A stretch of DNA of 64,000 nucleotides from the NCBI GenBank assembly GCA_902806565.1, contig CADCXA010000037.1:62001-126000 (forward strand), read 5' to 3'. Numbering within the stretch: the first letter of the stretch is position 1; every line of letters starts with the position of its first letter. Source of the DNA: Hypoxylon rubiginosum (lineage: Eukaryota > Ascomycota > Sordariomycetes > Xylariales > Hypoxylaceae). Positions 14,647 to 26,423 of this stretch are shown one piece after another. Made by a program: the position numbers and the translations under genes. The notes under the pieces were generated by a model. That model searched no databases and was not told the DNA's origin. It saw only the letters and a program-made list of their open reading frames with translations.

Positions 14647-15147
14647 CGGCCGGCCAAGGCAGCCTGAGAAGCCGAGAGAGGATGATAGCTAGACTAGACC
14701 TGACTGGAACCCCCCCGTTTTTTTGCATTTCCCTAACCGGGACGAAATGATCCGGCGCAGCAGCAAAAAGGCTGTGGGGGTGAGAAGAAGAAGTAAAGGC
14801 AGAAAAGGGGGAAGGGCGTAGGTAATGATTAAAGGAAGCCCATGGTCGTTCTCGTCCCTGGGAGCCGGGTGGCGGACCGGGGGGAGGCGAGGGACGTCGC
14901 ATAAAGGGTAGCAGGTGAACCAAGATGCCCACGGTGTCGAAGTCGAACGATGATGATGAAAAACTTCCCGAATTCGATCCAGGGTTAGGGGATAGGCAAA
15001 GCCAGAGGATAATGGAGAGAGAGGAAAGAAGGTCGGGGCCCCGGAAGGACGATCTCCAGAAACCGGTTCCTGGAGCCTAGATACAGTTTCGGCACTTTTC
15101 ATCAAGCAAGCTGGGGAACACAAAGCCCCCTACACGCCCATATGTGG

Positions 15148-15179
15148 GTATCTATCTCTATCTATCTATCTATCTATCC
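15148..15179 (+). repeat. (TATC)n microsatellite
   Basis: About seven TATC units with one interruption, followed by degenerate copies. On the minus strand these read GATA. Confidence 0.85.
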
Positions 15180-16237
15180 ATCTTTCTATCTACCTATGCA
15201 TCTCTTCTGCAGGTGTAGGTAGGCAGACGCTGGCTCGAGCGGCTTGCCGAACGGCTTTACCCCTGATTCATCATTGACCGACGTGCCTGTTGCTACTACG
15301 TTACTGTAGATAGGTAGGTAAGTAGGTTATTCTGCCCGCCCTACCTAAAAAGCCTACTTTAGGTACCGAAAGATTGGCGGACGCTTAGCGTTATTAGAGG
15401 TCTGTCGCTGAAACAGGTGGCGCCGCCTCCCCAGGGGGGGTGGGCTGGGGCTGCCATGCGAGCAGCGTCCCGCGCCGAGAGGCAAGCCACCTCGGCCGCC
15501 AGCCCGGTCGCGGGTCTTGCTCTGACCGGCTAGGTAGGGGGGAGGACTGGGTTTGCGTCCGAGATTTGCCAGCGCGCGCGCGCCTCTCGTACGAGTCGTC
15601 TCTCTGTATGTCTCTCTCGTGCCATCATCATGTCTAGTGCCGGCAAGCGGCTGTGTAGGTAGGTTGTACATATCACGCCACCGGCGCGCAGGAGGTGTAT
15701 ATTGCACGACAAGTTCTATCATTTCCATTTCTCTTTCCTCTTTCCTCTTGCAGGCGGATGACGATAACCGTGCAGCTGCTAGGCGCCTTAGGGGGGTGGC
15801 TTGCAGAGTACTTAGGTTAAGTAGGTAGTTAGGTAGTTAGGTAGGCACAGGAGGTACTCTGCGTTCCGGTTCTTTTCCAGACGTTATTTGCCCTGGGTAC
15901 CCGACTCGGCTGTATTGTGTTTAGGTTGGTCCTATTTTACTTGTCAGGTCTTCTCTAATAGCCGCGCCCGCGCCCACACCCACACCCTCCCAGGGGGCTT
16001 GCATTCGCCGGGTTAGGGTCGCTTCTCTAAAAGCACGCGATGATGCCATGCGACTTATATTTCGCCGACAGGAAAACCCTAGTCCGCGAAGCCTGCAAGA
16101 GAAGCCCAGCCACCGGACAGGAGCGCACGTACAGAACCCTTTTCGAAAACTTACCCCCTTAATCATACCTAACCTATCGCCTGCAGGCGCAGGGTGAGTC
16201 TATGGTTACGCTCTAGCATGGTGGGCTGTTGGTAGGC

Positions 16238-16271
16238 GAGAGGGAGAGGGAGAGGGAGAGGGAGAGGGAGA
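16238..16271 (+). repeat. (GAGAGG)n hexamer array
   Basis: Roughly five and a half perfect copies of a purine-only hexamer (GAGAGG/AGGGAG) in non-coding DNA. On the opposite strand it makes a spurious Ser-Pro repeat frame. Confidence 0.85.
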
Positions 16272-16528
16272 AACTGCGTCGTATAGCCTAGATCTAGGGG
16301 CTTGTTGTCGAGGACATTCGGATCTCGCGTAGTCGTGCGCTAGACTTCGTGTACTACTTACAAGGGACTTTAGCTCGTCCTCTAAGACATCCAATCCTCG
16401 AAGCGACTCCGAGCAGGCCCTAAGCATTTCCGTTCGTCCAGGAAACAAGTCCTAACCCACGTAGCCTACTTACATGTGTCTTGGAATCCCGGGGTAGCTG
16501 GAAACCTGCAGCGCGGGGGTTGAGTCCG

Positions 16529-16562
16529 TCTATCTATCTCTATCTATCTACCTATCTATCTA
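16529..16562 (+). repeat. (TATC)n microsatellite, second array
   Basis: TATC units with two single-base interruptions, about 1.4 kb after the first TATC array and in the same orientation. Confidence 0.85.
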
Positions 16563-17418
16563 GCAGCACAGGGAACCCGGACAGGAGCCATGATGTTTAG
16601 AGTGCTCTGCAGGACTCCTGCCTAGTTTAAATGAGCCCTCCTAACGTGGGGAAGGTAGTAGGCTTAGAGACGCGAGGGAAGAGGACTACCGTTACGCACT
16701 ACAACTTCACATCCCGATGGCTTGTAACCCCAGTTCGTTCGAAAGGGACAAGGGGGGGCCAAGAGTTACCAGTCACAAGCATGTAAGCGGCCAGAAACTC
16801 GGTGCTTCTGCGCGAGGAGTGAACCCAAGCAGGACGAAGGCATTGGACCTAAGAAAACCCAACCCGCAAACGCCCCCCCCTTTCCCAGCTCCGCTTGGGC
16901 TGGCGCGCTTTCTAGACACGAAGAGCAGCAACACAGAGGGAGAGAGAGGAGAGCCCCATCCCCCATTCCCCATCTTGATCATCTTCCTACTGCCTCCGCT
17001 AGCCGCCCCAAGTGCACCGGCTCATATCGAGATCGAGGGGAAGCCAGCACGGCAGTCGCTGTTTTCTCGTGTTATTTTTCTTACGTAGCCGCCCAAGAGT
17101 CCTACGGCGCCACGAAGGGGCACGAACACGGAGTCGAAACGGTAGAACGGGTCTCGATGGTTTGGCTACCGTTCAGAGAGCTTGGTAGGCAAGTGACGAG
17201 AAGCAGTAGCTTGACGAAAGGAACGGCGGCGTTTACCCGCTGTAGCGAACATACATGCCGTCGCGGAGGGAAAAGGAGGCGAGCGCCACGACATAGTTGC
17301 TGTCTCGGTTGCTTTCATGAACCTTCCCCTTTACAACAACAGAGAGGGACGTCAGAGCAAGTGCGACCGTAGTGGTAGATATCAGATCCCCAAGACGAAC
17401 TCGACGCATACGCGAGCC

Positions 17419-17452
17419 TCTCTCTCTCTATCTATCTATCTATCTATCTATC
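17419..17452 (+). repeat. (TATC)n microsatellite, third array
   Basis: Seven or more perfect TATC units preceded by a short CT array. This is the third such array in 2.3 kb, all in the same orientation. Confidence 0.85.
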
Positions 17453-19299
17453 ATATGTAGCCCCAACGAACCAGCCATAGCCCGTGGCCCAAGTAGAATC
17501 GAGACTGTATCTCAATGCACTTAGGATTAATTCACACCTACAGTTCTATAGAAGTTATTAAAGAGCTGCGAATCCAAGTAGAGAGATACGTCGCCCCTTA
17601 ATGAAGCCCAAATTGCCAGTTCATATGAAATAGAGGGCCTCGCCCCCTATAAGGCGACCGTGCCTTACAGCGCGGGTAAAGCAAATCAAAGTAGACGGCC
17701 CTATCAAATGCGGGAGAACGCCCACAGACGAACCGGTGAGGCACGTTCGACTCGGTTAAGATGTCATGACGAAACTCGTAAAGCGTACCTCGTAAGAAGG
17801 CAATATGTAAACGCAAGGAGGCGAGCAAATGGGAAAAATAGACAAGAGTGTTTTGCTTTATAGAAGCGTAATCGCACCCGTAGCAGCAATGCAGCTTTTG
17901 CGATGCTTGGTAGAATCGACCCTCTGGTTTTCGAAGACGGAGAACTGCTAGTATTCTCGCGATACTCGCCTGGTGTTGGAAGTGGTCGGAAAACACGGGG
18001 AATCACTAGGAAACTTCGAAATCCAGCCAACAAGTCTAAACCCTACCGAAGTAATTGGTCGTGTCTCTCTATCTGGCGTGGCAAGTCTTGTCACTTTGTT
18101 TCCGCCTTTCTTCCTTCCCCCTTTTAACCTGAAGCTTCGACTCCCATCGAGAGGGTAGGCTGAATAGCTGCTGAACGAAGACATCTGGTTAGCGTCCTCC
18201 CGCCTTTTCTTTCCACACATTTGTCATTTTTTAGGCTTAGAAGGATAGGGGCATATAGGAGTAGTAGGAAGAAGGATGACTATGAAACGGACTGTTCCCC
18301 TAACCTCAAGAGCTAGCGAGCTTCAGGGTGCATTCTGACTGACGAGACTCCTCTGTAGATATGTTCGGAAACCCATAGAAATGCCACGACGGCAGGCTAA
18401 TTCGAATGCTAATACGCGCGCTGGCAATAAATGCCCCCGAGAGACGTCAACCTACTGCGCCGGCGTAGTCAAGGCAAGCTGAAGGATAGAGACACCATAA
18501 CCGAGACGAGATCCTCCATCGACATGACGAAGGCTACGGCACACGACACGTAAACATCTTAGAATTTGCCCCCTGGAATAGGCAAACAAGTGTCGAGACA
18601 GCTAGAAGCTTTAGCGAAAAGGGGGGAGCCTAAGGAAAAGAAAGCGTTCTACTACCTAGGAGAGTCTAGGGCTTCGTCTATCCAGACAGGGACCATATAC
18701 AAGAGACTCCAACCTAGATGTGTGGCACTGCTCAGGATATGCAACGAGCCTCTCCTAAAACATTCTCCCTGTTCTCTCATCTACTCATTGTGTGTTGTCT
18801 ACCAATATTTCGAACATGTCCTCTGGTCTACTGTTCCCTCCGCCACACCGGTCCCTGCAAGGCAACGAAAGCCCTCCTTAAATTCCATTAACGTGCCTCA
18901 ACTTCCACTCCGACAAGCCAAATCCATTTTGATGAACTAAGATCTATTGGCAAATGGATCCCACGGAGGTAAGCTTCGTACGGAGCTCTCTGTTCTTTAC
19001 TCACTCTTTTCTCGAAGTGCAGCGGGGACTCGGTATCAGCCTATTCACCGTCTCCTTTCGACCCTACTTCACGCTATCTGATATATCTCGAATCGAATTG
19101 ATCTGATGAGGTCAAGATTGCGAATTTTACTGTTATGTACGAAATATATACCCGACTCTCGTTTATACGTTTCGTTTAATATCCTAAGCCTCCACCTATA
19201 GTATTTCTTCTCACCTCTAAGATATCACACGGGGAACTAGAACATAGCGAGCTCCAGCTCCAGCTCCAGACGCAACTGCCCAAAACTACCACTACGATA

Positions 19300-21732
19300 C
19301 TACTTTTCCTCTCTGGCCACGCTCCGACTGGCTTGACCCCTCCTACTAATGCCCAACCTGCCCATCTCGATCTCGTCGCCCGTCGCGCGGCCGCGGCCCT
19401 CCTCCGCCAGCGCATCCTCGCTCTTCCTCCTCCAAGTCTCAGCGTCCGCCCTAACACCGGCGGGTAGCACAACGCTCGGGTTCTCGCTCTCGCTCGCGGT
19501 AGCCCGGTCCGCGTGCCCATCATCAACACCACCTCCACCCCGACTTCTACCCAGAACACCTTCCTGGCCGGCAGCGGCAGCGGCAGCGGCAGCGCCGTAC
19601 GAGCCGCCGACGCTCTCCATGGTAAAGGGGCTGGCGGTGGGCGCGTCGAGGATGCCGAGCTCGAGCGGGGTGAAGAGGCGCGGCAGGAGGAGCGCGCGCA
19701 CGGGGATGAGCGCGAGGATGACGACGGGGAAGCCGACGGCGGCGACGGTCTGGGTGATGGCGAAGGTGGCGCCGAAGGCGGCGAGCTCGACGGCGACGAA
19801 GGCCCAGACGGCGGCGCGGCGGGGCACGGCGGCTAAGGGGTGGCCGCCGGCGGTCAGGGCGCGGTCGCGCAGCAGGAACAGCAGCTTGGCCGTGATGCCG
19901 TTGCCCTCGAGGGCCTGGTAGCCCATGATGAAGAACAGGCCCGCGAGCACGGCCTGCGGGATCAGGTGCAGGACGACGAGCAGCGGGCCCGTCATGGTGC
20001 CGAGCGTCAGCAGGCCCTGGGCCAGGTTCGACACTCGCTGCTCCACCACGTGCGTCCGCTTGAGCGCGTAGTGGCCCTTGGCCGACCCGTGGCGCTCGTC
20101 CGCGTCCGCCTCGACCTTCGTCACGCACAGCGACTCGGTGTGGAACGGCGCCTGCGGGATCAGCCCGTTCGGGAACGGCAGGCCCAGCAGCCCCGCCACG
20201 CCCGTCGTGAGGCCCAGCAGGAACAGGTCCCAGTGGAAGCCCGCAGGCTTGCGCAGGGGGAACTCGGTGCCTTGCGCGATGAGGGATGAGACTGTTCGTT
20301 GCGTTAGCCTATCGATCAGAATAGGGGAAATAGGGGACTTTGATAAACTCTCCGTCCCTTCGTAGGGAAAAAAAAGAATTTTAAGAGAATGAGGGAGACT
20401 GTAAGTTCAACTTACCGTTGTGGTCAAAATAGAACAAAATCGTAAGCAAGACCGCAAACGGCATCGCGATGAACACATCCCCGACCGAAATATCCTCCCA
20501 GAAATGGACGAGCCAGCCCCGATCCGCGGTCGGGAAGAAAGCGGCGCTGGTGGGCAGCCTCTCCAGCTCGACGGACTTCATGCGACCGAAGTGCACGAAC
20601 CCCGTAAAGAAGACGACGGTCAGGGGGGTGCCGTAGTCCTTGAGGAAGACGCGGACGGGGTGGCGGAACAGGGGGCCCGCGCCGAGCTCGCCGCAGGCGT
20701 AGGCGACCATGAAGACGAGCAGGGCGGCGGCGACGCTCAAGTAGAAGGGGGCGCCGTCGCCGAAGCGCTCGAGGACCTGGACGCCCTTCTGCAGGTAGAT
20801 GAAGGCGACGTAGAAGCCGAAGATGTCGCACGGGAACCGCGTCACGTACCGCAGCCAGTTGCACGAGTTGGTCGCGGCGAGCACCCAGTGGAAGGCCAGC
20901 GACCACAGCCCGATCCAGCACATGAAGGCTAGGTAGTTGGTCCCCGTCGGCGCCATGATGTCGTAGACCGTGCTGGAAGCCCCGCCCTTTGGTTAGATGT
21001 CGTTTGGTGGTTATGAAGGTGCAAAGGGTTAGAATAGGGGTATACCTAGACGTACTAGTTGAACACCGTGATGGGCCCTGTTACTCCCACGATAACTAAC
21101 GGTTGGCATGCGAGGATAGCGAACACGACGGCGCCTAATACCGACGCTAGAAGTACCTCGTTCACGCCGTACTGCATGTTCGTCTTGGTGAACATGTCAA
21201 GCGAGAACGCCAGCGCTGGTAGGATACTAGAATGTAGGGAGCGTTAGTCTAGCCTCTCCTATTTCTACGTGGGCGGGTGGAACCATGAAATCCAAGGCCG
21301 ACTCGATATCTAACAAGTAGAAACGCAAAGCAACTGGTTGAGAGTAGATATGAAACGTGGTTCGTACTTAGCAAAGTACATATAAATCGTCGAGGGCACG
21401 ACGCGGTAGTCCCAAGCGTCGCGCCAGTCGCTCCAGTAGTACGGCGCGCGGCGCCGCACGTCGTTGACCATGCCGCGGAAGAGGTGTATCTTCCACCAGC
21501 TGTCGGCCTTGTTGTTGCCGTCGCCGCGCTGTTCCACCGCAGCAGCAGCATCGGAACTACTGCTGCGGTGATCGGCGCTGCGCGACGTCGTCAGAAGCGA
21601 AGTCGTCCAATGCCGAAGCTTCCCGCCCGGCGACAGACCCGTGGCTCCTCCGGGCTCGGGACGATCTGGCCCGTGGCCGCCTCCGGAGTGCATCGCCGTC
21701 GGCAGCGTTAGGGAATCGGCGGTCCGCGACAT
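19300..21732 (-). CDS. bor1: Bor1-type boron/anion transporter (SLC4-like)
   Basis: Exons 21732-21368, 21226-21056, 20972-20416 and 20291-19300 join with matching phases into 694 residues. The product is a polytopic plasma-membrane protein of the bicarbonate/borate exchanger family; in yeast Bor1 exports borate. Family signatures include WKIHLFRGMVNDVRRRAPYY before the first helix, YFANILPALAFSLDMF, TGPITVFNYTVYDIMAPTGTNY across two introns, and PFPNGLIPQAPFHTESLC in the last exon. The C-terminal tail is hydrophilic, Gly/Ala/Ser-rich and variable. The region 19.6-20.95 kb is very GC-rich at third codon positions, which creates long false frames on the other strand. The start at 21732 is the first ATG of the open frame. 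No regulatory site is evident. Confidence 0.92.
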
Positions 21733-22480
21733 CTCTATACCAGCCTGCGTCCCGGTGTCTTTATTTGTACGAGTGTTTTATGTGTTCTATTGGAGCCGAA
21801 ATCTCATCTGCGTGTATCTAAAAAGATATATATCTCGAACCGATTTATATAAAGTGCCATGTATACCTAGTATGTAAGAGGTAAGTTTAATAACAATGAC
21901 GAAAATGTCCTAGAACCTCGGCTTAGATAGTAATAGGTATGGTTATTAGCCAGAATTAGAATGCCTTGGTAAAGTGAATGTAACAATTTTAGACCGGCGG
22001 TGTATTTTAAATACCTAGATGCATATGAACACGAAGTTAAGGTACTTTACCTACTTGGTCTAGTTCTATTCTCTCCCGAACCCGCTCCCCCACAGTATCC
22101 CCTGGGAGGTCTAAGAATGAGACCTGTGGGGGAAAACGAGGGTTGCGTCACTGCAGGCTATCACCGTCATCGGCGACTCATCGGCAACTCTGATTCTAAC
22201 ATCTAAACTCCTCTTGGGGTGGCCTTCGGATTATGAGACTTTCTATCTATGTAGTATTGTACAGTATAGGTAGGCAACCCGCTGTTGGCGCCGGCCTCCC
22301 TTTTCCCTCCTCATAAGACATGCGATTGATATAACACAGGTACCTAGGTACATAGGATGAGTTGAGAGCTTTTGAGCCCATCAAGTTTCATGATGAATAG
22401 CCCACGACGTAGTAACTCCCAGTCTAAGATATTAGACTCCTGAGCTGGTCAAGCTGTATAAGCTGTATATACAAAAACAG
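21733..22480. other. intergenic: Bor1 promoter and m-AAA protease 3' flank
   Basis: About 750 AT-richer bases between two minus-strand genes. I see no further gene. A TACCTAGGTA palindromic motif lies near 22340. Confidence 0.7.
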
Positions 22481-25244
22481 TTACCGGCTATCCTCACCTT
22501 TGACTTCCTTGAATAACGCAGGGCTTGCTGGAGGTTCCGGGGCGTCGGGAAGCTCTGGTGATGCTGGAGGCGGCGGGGGTCCCGACGGCGCGTTGCTGGC
22601 ATTGCCGCCAAAGTACTTGCTGAAGTCATCCCTGTCGTCGAACGGCCGCGGACCTAATAAGCGAACCATATCGTCTCTGACCAGCATCTCCTTTCTTAGC
22701 AGCTCCTCCGCAATAAGCCCTACCTCCTTCTTCTTTTCCAATAGAAGATCCTTGCATTTCTTGTACGCCTGCTCTACAATGCGTCTCACTTCCGAGTCGA
22801 TGACTTGACCCGTCCCCTCCGAGAATGGCTTATAGATCCTGCTTTCGTCGTTTCGGAAATGTAGCGGTCCGACCTTTTCTGACATACCCCATTGCGTTAC
22901 CATAGATGTTGCCATCCGGGTGACTTTATCAAAATCGTCACTGGCCCCCGTTGTTACCGTGGGGAAGTGAATTTCTTCCGAGATACGACCTCCTAGTGTC
23001 ATAGCCATCCGGTCCATCAGCTGTTCGTAGCTCATCAGGTACGCATCTCCTGGCAGGTATTGCGCGTATCCTAGACCTTTACCTCGAGGAATAATCGAGA
23101 CCTTCAGAAGTGGATCGGCATATCGGAAGAACCAACCGCAGATAGCATGCCCAGCCTCGTGGTAGGCTACCGTTTTCTTGTCATTTGGATTTAGGACTAG
23201 AGACTTGCGCTCAAGCCCACCAATAACACGTTCGATGGCTTGCTCGAAGTGCAGTAATGTGACTGTTGCAGCGTTGTTCCTCGCGGCTGCATATGTATTA
23301 GTAAAGTATTTTTCAAAGAAATATTATTGAAAGGGACATACCGATGAGGGCGGCCTCATTTACGCAGTTCGCAATGTCCGCACCAGCAAAGCCTGGCGTT
23401 AGAGATGCGAGCCGTCCGCTAAGGTATTCCATCTCTTCGTTGGTCAGGATCTTCTTCAGGTAGACCTTGAAGATATCTTGCCGGCCTTTCATGGTTGGGG
23501 CGTCGATGTTGATGTGACGATCAAATCGGCCAGGTCGCATCAAGGCTTTATCTAGAACATCTGCTCGATTGGTTCCGGCTAGAACGACAACTTGATCGGT
23601 CGTGTTAAAGCCATCCATTTCCGTGAGGATTTGGTTGAGCGTGGCTTCTCGTTCATCGTTTCCTCCGAATCGTTGGCCTTCGGAACGGGATCTACCGATG
23701 GCATCTATCTCATCGATGAAGACGATGCAAGGAGTATTTTTGCGTGCCGTAGCGAAGAGATCTCTGACTCTAGACGCACCAACACCGACGAACATCTCGA
23801 CAAATTCAGAACCGCTCACGCTGAAGAATGGGACGCCTGATTCGCCTGCAGTAGCCTTTGCAAGCAACGTTTTACCCGTTCCGGGAGGTCCAGCGAGAAT
23901 TGCGCCACGCGGAATTTTAGCACCGAGCCTCTGGAATTTTTCTGGTTTTTTGAGGAAGCTGACGAACTCCATGATCTCCTGCTTGGCCTCGTCCATACCA
24001 GCAACGTCTGAGAACTTAACCTTGATAGCCGTCTCGTGGCTAAAGCGCTTCGCTTTGCTCTTGCTGAACCCAAAAATGCCGCTAGATCCACCAGCACCTC
24101 CGGGACCACGTCGACTAGCCCAGATGAGCAGACCAACGAGCAATGCCGTAGGCCCAAACGCCATCAGAAGGTTGAAGAATGGGCTTTCGGGCGCATAGCT
24201 CACAGGGATTCTCTCGCCGCTGGGGATTCCGAGCTCGTTCTGAGCCTCCTCCAGACGCCTCTCGAAAGCATCGGCAGACGCAATAGTGAAGTAGTAGTTG
24301 AAGCCAGGTCGTGTCGCTACAGAATCGGGGTACATGGATTGGGTCGCATCTCGGTTGAGCTCAACGCGCACTCGGTGACCATGAATAATCATCTTGTCGA
24401 CTAGACCTTTGTCTAGGAAGTTCTTCCTTAGTTCCTGCCACGTAACTTCTCGGCCACTCTCTTCAAATATAGAGTTGTAGATCCAATAGGCGATAGCAGA
24501 TCCCACGATGGTTGTTAGCCAGTCGTTTCCTCTCATCGGGCTGCCGCTATTCTCGGGATTCGGGGGCGGCTTTTTCGAGCTATTCGAGTTAAACCCACTG
24601 AAGCCCTTCTCGCCTTGCTTCGGCCGCTGGTCATCTTGTTGTTCCTCTTGCTTCCGTGACTTTTTTTCTTCCTCCGCAGGCTTTTTTGTGGGGTCATTTC
24701 GTTGCTGCTGCACGGCTTCTTCTGCTAACGTGTTGGCTAGAGCGTTGATAGACTTGAACGCTCTCCCTGCGTCGGCAAGCCCAGCTGTTCCTGCCTTGTA
24801 TTTTTGAACTAGATCCCTCAACTGCTCAGGTACCCCTGTTTGCTGTATGTGCTCTATATGCGAAGGGTCTACGCCGATAGGTCCGGCATTAAGCATTTTC
24901 TTAATTTGTTCGAATTCCGCGTCGCTCAGGTACACCCAGCCCTCACGCAGCGGCGGCTTGCCATCCTTTCCTGCACCGGACGTTGGTACGCCACCCTCTA
25001 TCGGGCCAGGCGATGCAGAGCTTTGCACTTGCGGCTTTGATTTGGGGTCTTTGGGTGAAGGCGATCCGTCCTTATCGTCGGAGCTGTCGGGTTTCTTGGA
25101 ATAGTATCGAGACGACTGGGTCGTCCAGGCAGACGGCGATGTGCGAAGGAGGCGCGAGACCCGCATACTTGAGCGGGTAGATGCGCTGAGCGAGATGCTA
25201 GCGACCCTCGCAAAACGGGTCGACGGCCGTAATAAACTCGACAT
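22481..25244 (-). CDS. mitochondrial m-AAA protease subunit (Afg3/Yta12 family, FtsH-like)
   Basis: Exons 25244-23342 and 23286-22481 give 902 residues. The N-terminus is Arg/Ser-rich and lacks acidic residues, as expected for a mitochondrial presequence. Two inner-membrane helices follow ([19 protein letters not shown] and [20 protein letters not shown]), then an AAA+ ATPase with Walker A GPPGTGKT near residue 451, Walker B IVFIDEID and the second region of homology with MRPGRFDRH. The zinc protease motif HEAGH lies near residue 677. The family forms the hexameric inner-membrane protease that degrades unfolded membrane proteins and matures ribosomal protein L32. The sequence does not clearly separate Afg3 from Yta12. 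An in-frame ATG at 25337 would add 31 residues; the downstream ATG gives a more typical presequence. Confidence 0.95.
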
Positions 25245-26423
25245 GTTGGGCAAATTTAGGATTTGCAACCAAGAATGGCAGAAGATTTGGAGAGTCGACG
25301 AGATGGAGGATCGGAGATCGGGGATAACGTCGAGCACTGAGCTATCTCATGGGAGACATAGGCGGCAACCGCCAATACAGCGGGTGGGAGATAACGTTGA
25401 CGACTAGATCCCGACCGATATTTGAAGTGGGAAGCTTTTTTTTTTTTTTTGGTGATGACGGGATGGTTAGAAATCTAATAATTCGCCTCGCGGTGACAGA
25501 AAGATCCGTATAGTGGTCATTAGAAAGCTTCGTACCCGGTAGCACAAGCCTAACCACGAACAACTTAGTGGCTATTAGGGCGTTTCTGTAGCTACCCTTA
25601 GGTAAGCTGCTTAAGCCGAGTTTTTGTACCTACAGAACGGGGCACACGTGATTGCAGCGTGCAGGCAATTAAGGTGTCGCACCCCTCCTTTATGCAATAT
25701 TATATTCGATTAAAGATCCCGCGCAAGTAACTGGAGTTTACTGTTTCGACATAACAACCATCGTTTATTTTATTACTCTTCTCAGCAGTAATGGATTCGC
25801 CGTTAGTTACGAGGGTGGCTTCAAGAAGAGCCTCTCGTACTCATATACTCATGATATCTTGGGCCTTAACCCTTCGATTAAGTGGTTAGACAGAATTATT
25901 TGCGCTTAACACAAGATTAGTTAACCTCACATTTAGTAATTCGTACATACAGTGAAGAAGACAATATCGCTAATTCCTCACTGATGCTTCTTTGAATAGG
26001 TAGCCAGCCGTACTATTACTGGACCCATATATATTGATATGTTTTGCATTATGTTCTCAGTAATTCTCCCGACTTTAGCTTCAAGAAATATTTAGGTCCC
26101 TACACATATATATGTTCTGCGTTTTTCAGGGAAAATAGATTCGATTCCTATCAGTTCTATCTACCCTTTCCTCCCTGGTGGCTCGCTCTTTGAATTGTAT
26201 GGCTTATACTAAGAGGGATTGTTAGCAATTATCTCTAGTATCCTTACGACTCTGATGTGAATAACCCAAAGCTCACCAAAGTAAAGTACAAGCCCACCAC
26301 AGTAACTCAGCCTCTTGTGTGGCCATATCAAAGATTCATTCGATCATTGGTTCTGCATTTCTCATTTCTCATTTCATGGGGTATATTATACGTAATACGT
26401 AAGTTTCATAACACGACTTTCGG
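25245..26423. other. intergenic: m-AAA protease upstream region
   Basis: About 1.2 kb without a supported gene. It includes the probable promoter and leader of the m-AAA gene (T12 run near 25440) and an AT-rich stretch at 25.6-26.4 kb. Confidence 0.6.

Larger units (their letters stand above)
10256..19299. other. gene-poor, repeat-rich region between the homeobox gene and the Bor1-like gene
   Basis: Nine kilobases with no gene I can support. The longest open frames (13064-13633 plus, 14689-15123 minus) are low-complexity Pro/Ser/Arg strings that owe their length to C- or G-rich DNA. The region holds two very long G runs, three TATC arrays, one GAGAGG array and many TAGGTA motifs. The 3' ends of both flanking genes point into it. 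Confidence 0.6.

Noticed and set aside
14689..15123. 144-codon minus-strand frame
   Set aside because: Pro/Ser/Leu-rich translation of G-rich DNA including the poly-G run; no protein-family features.
18566..18940. 124-codon plus-strand frame
   Set aside because: Does not start or end with convincing signals, has no domain features and lies in repeat-rich DNA.
19349..20289. Long plus-strand frames opposite the Bor1-like gene
   Set aside because: They are antisense shadows caused by very high GC3 in the real gene; composition is Ala/Arg/Gly-rich without domain features.
25831..25841. CCTCTCGTACT, the complement of the sarcin-ricin loop core of large-subunit rRNA
   Set aside because: Only 11 bases match; the flanks do not follow rRNA, so it is probably chance.
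26125..26155. GATTCGATTCC, similar to a tRNA box B
   Set aside because: No box A at the right spacing upstream and no foldable tRNA cloverleaf around it.
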